A DNA stretch of 64,000 nt from Elysia crispata. Taxonomy: Eukaryota > Mollusca > Gastropoda > Plakobranchidae. The translations under genes were made by a program, and so were the position numbers. Positions 33,787-64,000 of this stretch are shown here, in pieces. Each line of letters opens with the position of its first letter. The first letter of the stretch is position 1. The stretch is from assembly GCA_033675545.1 (NCBI GenBank), contig JAWDGP010006871.1:115001-179000 (forward strand). Reading direction: 5' to 3'. The notes below the pieces were generated by a model. It searched no databases. It was not told the origin of the DNA and saw only the letters and a program-made list of their open reading frames with translations.

Positions 33787-35230
33787 GCTAGACTTGTTGG
33801 CTTTAGCTGTTATTTTCCCCATTCTCTCTATGTCACAATATCCGTGGATTTTTTTTTTTCCGTGATTTCAGGAATATTTACTTATTTCCACATTTTTTAA
33901 CAAGGCGTTAACATTTTTGCTGGCTCTTTGGTTGCGGATGAAAACTAGAACATAAAATAAGTAAAAGAAACGACAAAAAACGAACAAAAATTAGCACTTG
34001 ATTCCTAGCCTGCACATTAGGCAACGCTAGGCGCACACAACAAACTGGTTTATTTCAAATTCAATCATTAACTAACAAACCTGCCTGGTTGTCATAATTT
34101 AACTTCTCGATTTGTTTTCACTATTGCGTTTTGGGATGAGACCGAGGGTTCTTATGTTTTCACCACAGGGGAAGAGAATTGAGTAAATTAAAGTGACTTC
34201 AGCAAGAAGGCGATATATTGAAGTTGAACCTAAATGCCCCTTGCCTATAACACGGGAATGGTATAAATGGTGACAACAAAATCGACGGATAAATTTAATT
34301 CCGCCTTTCTACATAAAAATAAGCTAACTCAAATAAAAAAATTTTGAGTTAACTTTGGTATGAACAAATGCTCAGCCTTACCATAGAAGAAAAATGGTAG
34401 ACACAGTAAATCTGAAAAATGGCACCATGTTTGGTGGACTGGGCTTGTAAAAATCCAACTAATAAATGAATATACATGGAGAAGTATGTTCTTATTTTTG
34501 AAGGCATCTTCTTTAGCTGGCGTCCCAAAATGGGATATTATGTAGTTCGCTGAAATTAATGAAAAAAAATCATAACTCTCTTATTAACTTAGCTACGTGC
34601 TTAAAGTCGGTATAATTTTAATCAGAATCGAGACATCTTTGCATTTATAAGACAAATCAGGAAAGATAGAGAATCCGAAATTTGGTTTGGAGTTTTAGTC
34701 TTCCAACACAATGAATTCTATCTCCCATGAGTCACGGGAAAAGGAAATTGTTTTGGGTGTCCAGGTGATAAACTGGGAAAAGATCAATTTCTTGGCATCA
34801 GTTTTTTTTAAACTGCCTCACTAAAATAATTATGGCATTGTTTTGTCACTCTTGGTGCTCTGGTTTTTTCCAGTTTCACTTTATGTTGATTTTTCCTTTT
34901 TCCCCCCCAATCCTCTTTTCTGATGACTTCCAGCAGCCTTCTTCTTTTCTTTAAGGCGATAGCTTTCAACTCGACTCGTAAATCTTTCCAGGTTTTCTTT
35001 CCATGTTTTCGATGTCTTCGAAATCCTCTATTGACGTTTTCAGTCTTTTCGTCTCTAACTGTTCTTGTTTATAGTATTAATTTTTGCATCTATTTATTAG
35101 GCTCAAGCTCTTCTCCTACCAAATGGTTTGTTATTCTTTTTTCGCAATTCTTTTTAGCTTTCGCTATTATCTTCCTTGTTTGTTCTATCTGTTGATTACC
35201 AGCGTTTCTTCTTCTTTCTCATCTACGGTG

Positions 35231-36704
35231 GTTTTCAGCTCCCTGTTGCGTCTCTTGGTGGCGGCCCTGCAAGGCCAGTCGGTTTAGGTCGGTGCAGGGT
35301 TAGAACCAACCGCCACGGGACTTCAATTCCTACTCTTTACCTTTTCTTCTCTTAAGTGTTCTCTTTTCCATTTTTGCCCTCTATTCTCCAACCGTCAACA
35401 AAGCGCGCCATTCTATGCCTTTCTTTTTACGCCATGGTTTCTATTTCTGCTTCTTTTTTTCTTTAGTCCTACCTCGTGGCTCCCGGTTTTTCTTTTCCTC
35501 TCTGCTATCTGGTGGCTTTCTTTTTTTTTCACTTCCACCCAAACATTTCTTACGACCCTCCTTACATTTTTCTTCTAACCGTGACTTCATCTACTTTCTC
35601 TTAACGGGTGGCATCTTTTCCTCTATGCTATCTGGTGGTTCTTCCTTTTTACTCCTAGCCAATCCTTTCTTCCTCTTCTATCAGTGCCTCTCAATCCATG
35701 GAACTCCAGCTGCTTCATTCTCTTTTCGTCGCATCCGCCAAAGAATCAATCTTTGCACCCCTAGAAGCAGACTGGTGCTCTTTTGATAATTCGCTTTCAT
35801 ATTTTCATCAAGTTTGCGCAGTTACGGAAATGGCAAACCTTCTTCTTACAGCTAAGGGACGACAGCTGCAGGTCGAAGTACAAGCAGAGTTCTTTAATCT
35901 AAAATGACGACTCAGGATCTGCCTAAATGTTAGGTTTCCATTTTGAAACTACTGAGAGGGATTTCAAACTCCTTTTCAATTCTTGATCAAACTCAGTGCA
36001 TATTGTTTTCTTCTTTTCTTTTTTTTTCATTAGTTTCTCTAATGTCGAAAAGTTTGCGCGTGAAAATTTCAAAATGTAGATTTTTTTACAGCATCGGGTC
36101 TTGTGGGCACCCGCAGCAACAAGAGAGTAGGCGGCCTGTTCGCAAAGGAGGGATGTGGTAGGAAACTGTAACGTGGAAATCTCATAACTCAAACTGTATG
36201 AGAATGTTTTTAAACTTCGAATTACAAAAAAGGGTCGTAACTGAACTCATTGACTGAGTGTGTACTGTGTCTGCAACGAGTAACTCTTCTTCCCATGTCC
36301 ACTTGCTACCAGTATCTGTGTTACTAGTGACAATCCTTTCTTAGTGCATCAGCTCCATACTGGCTGTGTTAGAGCACTGATTAACCTTTCTCCGGCAGGG
36401 ATTAGCATTGCTAGCTACTTAAGAGATACCTGTGGTACTTTTGTAATGCCTTATAGAATGGTATCGACTTCGAATTACGAAAATCGAGCCAGGAAAACTT
36501 TGAAATATGAGTCCGATTCTTACACAGCCAACGAGAAAGAAAATGACCTATCCTCTACAAAATTCGATTTATGACAAACTCGAATAATAGGACTTTAGTT
36601 TCCAATAAAGGCTGGCTCACCTAAAACCAACGCAAATTTGTAAGAAAAGTGGGAATCTGAAGCCACGCTGCTGGACACTTGCCTTGTTGTCTTGTTTGCT
36701 ACAA

Positions 36705-36751
<47 letters not shown>

Positions 36752-36975
36752 GAAATGAGAATGCATTTACTCCGAAAATTGAGAAAGGGCAAGGAAGAAG
36801 TAATTGTGAATACTTAGCAACATTAACAATACTCCAATAATATTCCAATAATGAAAGTCCTGCATAGTTATGATCAATTCAGCGAAAAATGCATAGATCA
36901 AGAAAGGATATCAAAATTAATTGACAAGAGCTGGTCTATTCAGAAGACAGGCAGTAAGAAAATAAAACACAATTT
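35231..36975. other. Intergenic, pyrimidine-rich then AT-rich
   Basis: A diverged duplication of about 117 bp is visible (TCTTTTCCTCT then GCTATCTGGTGG at 35492 and 35609). A TA run of about 40 bp lies at 36709-36748. Several open frames occur but none has a family motif or splice context. Confidence 0.4.
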
Positions 36976-36984
36976 GTAATTTGG

Positions 36985-38300
36985 CACACTCACTTTTATT
37001 TCCTCTACATAGTCTCACGATTTTTTGAGATTTGGAATTAAAAAAAAAGTCTGAGGGGCTGAGATTGGTGAAAAGGCTGGGTGTGGCCGGATTTTAAAGT
37101 TTTACCGCTCTGCTGTCTGAACAGCTTGTTGTGCCATTTGAGCATTGTCAAGCTGTAGGAGCACCACATAACTGGGTTTCCACGCCTTTTCTCACCAATT
37201 CGAACAGAGATTTTATCAGCAAACCCGAGTGGCAGCCTTTTGTGATGGTTTGTCCATTTTCCAGGTAGTCAGTCGCAATCCAAGAAACAAGACATAGCAT
37301 TTCCACTTTGTCTTCTTTGATGGAGAAAAAGGGGTTTTCCATTGCATGGGGAACATTTCTTGTTCTAGATCCATTCATCCATTGTTTTTAAATAAATATG
37401 AGCAATTAAATCCATTCGAAAGAGTGTTGCAGGACTTAACCCTCTACATCTTTTGCTCAGTGGTCAAAATGCGAGGTGCCCACAGTGCTGAAACCTTATT
37501 TTTATATTGAGATAGTCATGGGGATTCAGCTCAATTGACCCTACACTGATTTCAGTTCCGCTTGATAGCTGTATGACCGTTATGCGTCGATCTTTTAAAA
37601 CCAGTTTCTTCTCTATGGTAACATTATCTTCAGCTATCACAAAGGTGGGCGTCCTTCACGATCTTATAGAACCAGTTTCTTGACTATGATAACATTATCT
37701 TCAGCTATCACAAAGGTGGGCGTCCTTCACGATCTTATAGAACCAGTTTCTTGACTATGATAACATTATCTTCAGCTATCACAAAGGTGGGCGTCCTTCA
37801 CGATCTTATAGAACCTGATTCTTCTCTATGGTAACATTATCTTCAGCTATCACAAAGGTGGGCGTCCTTCACGATCTTATAGAACCTGATTCTTCTCTAT
37901 GGTAACATTATCTTCAGCTATCACAAAGGTGGGCGTCCTTCACGATCTTATAGAACCTGATTCTTCTCTATGGTAACATTATCTTCAGCTATCACAAAGG
38001 TGGGCGTCCTTCACGATCTTATAGAACCTGATTCTTCTCTATGGTAGCATTATCTTCAGCTATCACAAAGGTGGGCGTCCTTCACGATCTTATAGAACCT
38101 GATTCTTCTCTATGGTAACATTATCTTCAGCTATCACAAAGGTGGGCGTCCTTCACGATCTTATAGAACCAGTTTCTTGACTATGATAACATTATCTTCA
38201 GCTATCACAAAGGTGGGCGTCCTTCACGATTTTCATCCATCACCGTCATGAATCCAGTTTTGAATTCTCTTCCTCAGTATGTGCGAGTATTATAATTATC
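36985..38300 (-). pseudogene. Decayed mariner-type transposase with internal amplification
   Basis: Read on the minus strand in several frames. At 38275-38220: EFKTG, then MDENREGRP, the N-terminal domain linker of mariner transposases. At about 37640-37530: IAEDNVTI, KKLVLKDRRITV and EISVGS, matching the second helix-turn-helix region. At about 37480-37440: KVSALWAPRILTTEQK, the conserved WVPR-like block with V-to-A. At 37310-37220: DYLENGQTIT, the second catalytic-Asp region. At 37150-37090: LQLDNAQMAQQAV, the DNAPAH-like block, then PHPAFSPISAPQTFF and LIPNLKKS near 37070-37010. Stops and frameshifts separate these blocks, so it is a relic. The 71-bp array within it is listed separately. 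Terminal repeats and the first helix-turn-helix were not found. Confidence 0.88.
37596..38235 (-). repeat. 71-bp array, nine copies of a transposase slice
   Basis: GGTGGGCGTCCTTCACGAT recurs at 37644, 37715, 37786, 37857, 37928, 37999, 38070, 38141 and 38212, exactly 71 bp apart. On the minus strand each unit covers the mariner segment from REGRP through IAEDNVTI to VL, with a frameshift inside. Two unit types occur: one with CAGTTTCTTGACTATGATAAC-like ends (copies 2, 3 and last), the other with CTGATTCTTCTCTATGG (central copies). Confidence 0.95.
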
Positions 38301-40362
38301 ATTTACTTAAACGAATCTTGAAAAAAATATGCTAATTTCCTAACAATTGTAAAAACTTGATAACCAAACGATATTCAAATGGCTCCGTGACTCAGCTTTA
38401 GTGAAGAAAAACATTCTTTTACCTTTTTTTATTTAACGCGCTAACATGACTTAGTGGGTAATTACGATCGGATTTTCTCCAAATTTTGCATCTTGCGTTC
38501 CGAAGAAATGATCTAAAGGCTGTCGAAATTTCAATACTCTACCAAGATTCCTTCCTACTCAGACCAAAAACAACCCGCTCGTATCTAAAACTTGATTTTC
38601 ATACACATTTTGAAAATCATAAGCATGTGTACTAGAAAGTGTATCAGACAAAGAGGCATACCTAGCAAAACGGTTTTGGGTCAATGTAACTAACAAGAGT
38701 CGAAAAGTCTCCATCAAGATATAAACACTTATTTAACACAATTTCATGAATGATCCTGCATCTAATTTCAATATGATATTGTTAAGAATTAAATAGTTGT
38801 GTGCTATTAGACCTTGCAACCCAAGTCCCATCACCAATGGTAACATTTGAGATTGCCGTTGGGAGAAGCTGGCGGAAAAAACTTCAAGACAGTACGGTGT
38901 ACATTAATTTACAGGCTTGATTCTGTGTTTTTTTACAAATATCTAAATTTTTCTAATGAACACTGCAGCTCTCTAAAATGTTCTAGAATGCTTTAGATTG
39001 AGATCAACGTAGCACTTTGAAAAAGTTACCGCTTCAGAGGTTTCATTACTTTATAATAACACCCGCAACACACCTGAAACCAACATCTCTTGTTGCACCA
39101 ACATCTTCACCAACAAAAACTGCATCTTTGCCTTCGCCACCATCACCACCATTTTATATCATCAACAAACCCATTATCACCAACGTTATCAACACCACCA
39201 ATTTCAATATCAATATCATTAACTTCAACATCCTTTTCACCACCACCACTTCAACCCCATCACAATAATTCATGTCAACATCATCAACTGATTTATAAAA
39301 CCCACCAACATCCGCATCAGGTTGCAGATCAACACAAAGTTCATCAGCACCTTCAATATTACCGTATACGATGTAACTCCCACAGACCATCACCATCTAT
39401 TAGTTCTTTAGCGCCACTTGTTCAACATCATAGCCACTGCCAATCATATCACACGTATAATTACTGACAATTTTTCCACAATTACGTGAAATAGTCACTT
39501 CCAATGACACTCTTTTTCTTTTGATAGTTCTTTCTTCTGAACTTGGTAAAAGTTCTTTGGGAACTTCAGCTTTCCATTTTTTTTGTGCGCTGATTAACCG
39601 CTGCTGTGATGCGTGTTGGATAAATTATACAGACTTCAGTTGACATGTAGTATTTTTGAAGCTCTCAAATGCCTAAAAAAAAAAAGAAAAAAAAAAAAGG
39701 ATTCGCAAGAGGAAAATGTCGACCCTTCTTTAAAAAATCCATTTTAGATACACCCTTATCAAAGAAATGACTCAAATAAAACTAAGCTCTAAAGTGAAGT
39801 AAAATGGCTCTCGGATAAATGAGTGTAGGAAACAATATAAATGATTGCCATTTGTGTGCATTCGTAAGCCTAGCCTGTCGAAGGCTGTCGTTGATTCATT
39901 CGTAATAACCCCTCCCCCCACTCTCTAAAGTAGAGGACTAGACTGTCCTTGGCTCATTCATGAAATGATTTAGAGCAGACCAAACGTAGTGTCACTCTAA
40001 GCCAAAGTCGGGCCCTACGTGCACTGCAATTTCCCGCTTGTAGGTCCATGGCCAAAGACTGTAAGCAGACATTCTGATTTTTCATTTCTTCCAGACGAGA
40101 CATTCTCATACCACCTCTAGCTGTTCAATTTTTAGAGAATGAATAAAATCTAGATTTTTAAATGAGTTTGCATCTAAAATCGTACAATGAACATTAATAA
40201 TGAAAGTAATTGAGTTTAGAAACAACATATTTTATTTCGAACTAAATTCTGTAATCGATTCTCTTGGTCTATTCTCCCACGAAAGCTGAAAACGAAATCT
40301 GTGATTGCTTAGGGTAGACTAACACTGTTCACTCGAAGTCAATCTTTCAAGGGAAACTTAAA
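38301..40362. other. Intergenic sequence upstream of RECQL
   Basis: Mostly AT-rich. 39010-39470 is rich in CAC, CAA and ATC triplets, giving low-complexity open frames on both strands, and may be a remote relative of the left-end minisatellite. No exon is recognised. Confidence 0.4.
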
Positions 40363-40606
40363 ATGCTAGATACATATACACAGAATTTAATAATTGTTCT
40401 TTTACTATTGTTATTACGTCACAAATATAGAAGCAGATATATCGAATATGATAGCGAGGACGAAGAAAGTGAGGAAGAAGAGACAATTGGATCTAGATCT
40501 AGTGAACAACAGAATCATGTGGAAGTCAAGGAAGACGAGGAGCAACTGATGAGGAAAACTAAAGCCATGAGAACACTGGACTGGGTTTCGAAACAAAAGG
40601 GAACAG
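40363..40606 (+). CDS. Candidate acidic exon, possibly 5-prime of RECQL
   Basis: Open frame from an ATG at 40363, or from an acceptor after TATAG at 40430, to a GT donor after GGAACAG at 40606. It encodes an acidic stretch (YDSEDEESEEEE, then KEDEEQ) ending WVSKQKGT. The donor phase (one base of the next codon) fits the first RECQL exon at 42554 exactly (G+AT, Asp). Against it: human RECQL has no such acidic leader, and the ATG-led form would begin with a hydrophobic run. A TTACGTCA sequence at 40414, CRE-like, suggests part of this could instead be promoter. No homology recognised. Confidence 0.35.
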
Positions 40607-41255
40607 GTATAATGCTTCAGCACCAAACGCTCTAGGTCTTATGTATCAAGATTATGGTTCAAAGTTCAAAATTATAATTATTTTTAACATCGATAAAAGA
40701 AAGTCAGTGTTGGTCCGATAGAGCCTTGTCAAGTTTCACCGCATGTAACGGTTATTTTTCATTTTTCATTTTTTTTTTTTTTTTTTACTGCGGACGACTT
40801 TTTCCGACCGCCAAAGAAGATCGCCTTATATTTTTACCCGCTACATGTACTTTCGTTACAGATTTCTCTGCAGAGGGCTGAGCAAGCTGAAACTCACCAT
40901 AATAATGATCATCAAGAAATAGATGTAGATATAGATCAGATGTGTAAATTCATATTGAACAGGCCCTTAGGATGCTATTCTACAAGAAATGCACGGAATC
41001 TGGCCTTAGAACTAGACTAGATGGAATGATGTAAAGAGGAGCCAGAATTCACAATAATATCAACACTGCCTCCTCACCGGCTTTCTTTTTTAAACTGCAG
41101 AATCTTATCATGGAAAGTAAGAGGATAGATCTACTTAAATATAAAGGGTGATGTGGTTAATTCTTTTTCTTCAAGATCTTTAGAGCTTTTAATGTTCGTT
41201 TCCACGTTCTGCACCGCTAAGTCTTAACACACCTTTGATCACACAGTGCTCAGCC

Positions 41256-41261
<6 letters not shown>

Positions 41262-41327
<66 letters not shown>
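41262..41327. repeat. (CT)n microsatellite fused to a SINE
   Basis: About 65 bp of CT ending CTCTCGGCAAGGCGATGG. In the complete SINE the same position reads TCTTGTCTCGACAAGGCGATGG, so the CT run replaces the SINE head. Confidence 0.95.
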
Positions 41328-41329
<2 letters not shown>

Positions 41330-41590
41330 CAAGGCGATGGGTGTGGCATCGAGGTGCAGGTTCGATCCCTGTTCATTCCATCTGTTCTTATGTTTTCACA
41401 TCTTTCTTTTTTTTTTGTGGGTCTCGAGCTAGATCTAGATCTCTAGAGGTTTGCCGTTGATTTTTCTATACTACTTACATTTCTTTATTTTCAGTCACTT
41501 GCATCTTTAGATCCTTAGATCTAGCTTCGTCTGTCTCAACCTCTAAGGTAGTGTGACTACTTTCTTTATTTCTATATTCATTTATGTCGT
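41328..41590 (+). mobile_element. tRNA-derived SINE, 5-prime part replaced by CT repeat
   Basis: GGCAAGGCGATGGGTG, then CATCGAGGTGCAGGTTCGAT with a B box (GGTTCGATCCC) near 41360, then the shared body with GAGCTAGATCTAG and the tail CAGTCACTTGCATCTTTAG. It aligns throughout with the copy 430 bp downstream but has an extra GATCTCTAGA near 41436. Confidence 0.8.
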
Positions 41591-41740
41591 TCAGTCAAAT
41601 GTGCATCTTTCTGAGATCCGTTAGAGGCTAGTGTGTTTATGTCTTGTAAAAAAATGGACTTGATCGTTGTTAGTGATTCAACTTCTTAGTCTATTCAAGC
41701 CAGCATGGAAGTCACTGTTCCTGAAGCATCTATTTTTGAA

Positions 41741-42003
41741 GATGTGGATAGCTCAGTGGTTAAGTGCCTGGTCTTGTCTCGACAAGGCGATGGGTGCCGC
41801 ATCGAGGTGCAGGTTTGATCCCTGTTCATTCCATCTGTTATTATGTTTTCAGGTCTTTCGTCTCGAGCTAGATCTAGGTTTGCGGTTGATTTTTCTATAC
41901 TACTTATTTCTTTATTTTCAGTCACTTGCATCTTTAGATCCTTAGATCTAACTTCGTCTGTGTCAGCCTCTAATGTTGTTTGACTGCTTCCTTTTTTTCT
42001 ATA
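41741..42003 (+). mobile_element. tRNA-derived SINE with A and B boxes
   Basis: A polymerase III A box (TAGCTCAGTGGTTAAG, 41749-41764) and a B box (GGTTTGATCCC, 41812-41822) lie 48 bp apart, the spacing of a tRNA head. A body and the tail shared with the copies at 10.4 and 41.5 kb follow. It ends near TTTCTATATTC, followed directly by a short CT microsatellite (42004-42028). Confidence 0.85.
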
Positions 42004-42553
42004 TTCTCTCTCTCTCTCTCTCTCTCTCAACTCTGTCAGTGTCATTATCAGTGGAAAACTATTCATACTTTTACTTTTTAAACATGCATTACATCTGCAA
42101 TCTCACAAAGATTGTCATACCAACAAATTTCTGGCACCTTCAAGAGTTCTGAGTCTGACGCTAAAGGGTTTGTCTCTCTGAGAGTTCCTAAAAATAAAAT
42201 GGACATCAAAGTTTACACATTTTGGATTTGGTATGTGTCGTTAGTACAAAATTATAAATCTATTTACATTGTGTTACAGTGCCATAGAGATTTGATTACT
42301 TCATGCTCAAGTCTGAATATAAGTTATAACATAATGCTAATACTAATTCAAAGAAATTTAACATGATTATATACAACATACCTGATTTCGGAAGAACAGT
42401 TAAGGCCACTAGAACAAACGTTATGAAACTATCTAATATATATATCTTTTCAGAGAAATTTCACGGTTATTGTTTAAAAAAAAAAATTAGAGCTGTAAAT
42501 TTGAATTTCAAATTGCATAAGGTTAGAATGTATTGACATTTTATTTTCTTCAG

Positions 42554-63242
<20,689 letters not shown>

Positions 63243-63687
63243 GGGGTACTCAGGAATCAACAAGTCCATATCTCCACTCTCCTCTTTCACAATTCTGCCA
63301 ACTTTTGCCCTGTTTAGCTTTCAATAAGATCTGTGAATAATAATTTCAGCCTCTACAGCAGTTTTTAAAATTTTCTCACAATTCTGTCTTGAATAATGTT
63401 TTGCATTGCCTCTGATCTCTGAATTATAATAATACCCCATAAACTTCTATCTGTCATCTATCTTTTGCTCAAAAAGGTAGTAACCCAGATTGCATTCAAC
63501 ATTTAATATTCTTACTCTCAGAAAAAAAAAAGTCTGAGAACACAAACTGAAAAATATTTACATTAGTAAGGGATTGGTTTGAAAAACTGATCAGACTCTT
63601 CAGTTTTAATTTTTCTTTTAATATTGTATGAAAAAATTCTAATGAAATTTTATGAATACATCAAAGTTTTATACTTGGGAGAAAATG

Positions 63688-63689
<2 letters not shown>

Positions 63690-63746
<57 letters not shown>

Positions 63747-63748
63747 GA
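63690..63748. repeat. (TA)n microsatellite
   Basis: TA run of about 58 bp with one G interruption near the right end, downstream of the last RECQL exon. From 63243 to the right edge no further exon is visible. Confidence 0.95.
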
Positions 63749-64000
63749 TAAATATCCAACCATCAAGTCTGTCCCTCCCAAATAAGCATTTCAAGTGGGA
63801 TGGATGGAAAATGCTAATTTCTATAGATCATTAGCTACTTTCATTTATAAATTGTGTATGAGTCAGAAATAATTGTTACACTCAATTGGAAATTGCAAGA
63901 TTGAAGTCAATGATTTTCTATGCCTTTTTTGACACTAGATCTAAGGAACTTTTTAAAGTAACGAAACTTGTTTTTTTTTTTTTTTTTTTAACTTTTTCCA

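Larger units (their letters stand above)
29400..35230. repeat. Diverged kilobase-scale repeat units
   Basis: The same order of landmarks recurs in diverged form: an ATTTTGGAT..AAAAC block (29611, 32308); a GAATCGAGGG or GACCGAGGG block (29777, 32500, 34140); a CATGAGTCA or CACGAGTCA block followed by GAAAAAGG (31062, 34725); TCGCTCTTG followed by a TTCAATG..CTTGTTT block (31172, 33060); an AGGTGGA or AAGGGCTC..CCAG..TCAA block (30200, 31235, 33115); and a CTTGAGCAA..CAAGATTGAAATGAG block (30870, 32150). No open frame is conserved. Old tandem or segmental duplication is the simplest reading. Confidence 0.6.

Noticed and set aside
39017-39467. Thr/Pro-rich protein at the CAC/CAA-rich stretch
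   Set aside because: Low-complexity composition opens frames on both strands, and no splice or family support was found.

Overview
This is a piece of a large, AT-rich, intron-bearing animal genome. A lophotrochozoan, most likely a gastropod mollusc, fits best. That is inferred from gene structure, the repeat load and recalled similarity of the transposon fragments to mollusc proteins, not from a search. There are no operons, ribosome binding sites or CRISPR arrays. Exons are short with clean GT-AG borders, and introns run to 7 kb.

Three host genes can be rebuilt. (1) On the minus strand, 4297-6232 holds the first three coding exons of a medium-chain dehydrogenase/reductase similar to prostaglandin reductase 3 (ZADH2); the rest lies beyond the left edge or was missed. 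(2) On the plus strand, 11897-19282 is a complete four-exon gene for a 512-residue protein. It has a long disordered Ser/Lys-rich N-terminus and a protein-kinase domain with HGD instead of HRD and DFD instead of DFG. (3) On the plus strand, 42554-63242 carries twelve consecutive exons of a RecQ1-type (RECQL) DNA helicase with all helicase motifs, the zinc-binding cysteines and the winged-helix region. A possible upstream exon lies at 40363-40606. The three genes have unrelated jobs: small-molecule redox, signalling and genome maintenance.

Mobile elements fill the long RECQL introns. Two related copies of a two-exon, transposon-like protein of unknown function lie in opposite orientations (46.2-47.9 kb minus, 53.0-54.5 kb plus). 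Each is broken by stops or frameshifts and flanked by inverted repeats. A Mutator-like transposase fragment lies at 56.2-57.0 kb (minus). Outside the genes are a decayed mariner element (37.0-38.3 kb, minus) in which one 71-bp slice of the transposase was copied nine times, and a tRNA-derived SINE family (10.4, 41.3 and 41.7 kb).

The left and centre are dominated by tandem repeats: a 2.3-kb triplet-phased minisatellite at the left end; 49-, 59-, 42-, 40-, 30- and 71-bp arrays; very long CT/GA, ACT/AGT and TA microsatellites; and, at 25.4-29.1 kb, a field in which different parts of one ancestral sequence were amplified separately into 52-, 48-, 54- and 90-bp arrays. From 29.4 to 35.2 kb a kilobase-scale unit recurs in diverged form. 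All exon borders were read by eye; none has transcript support here.
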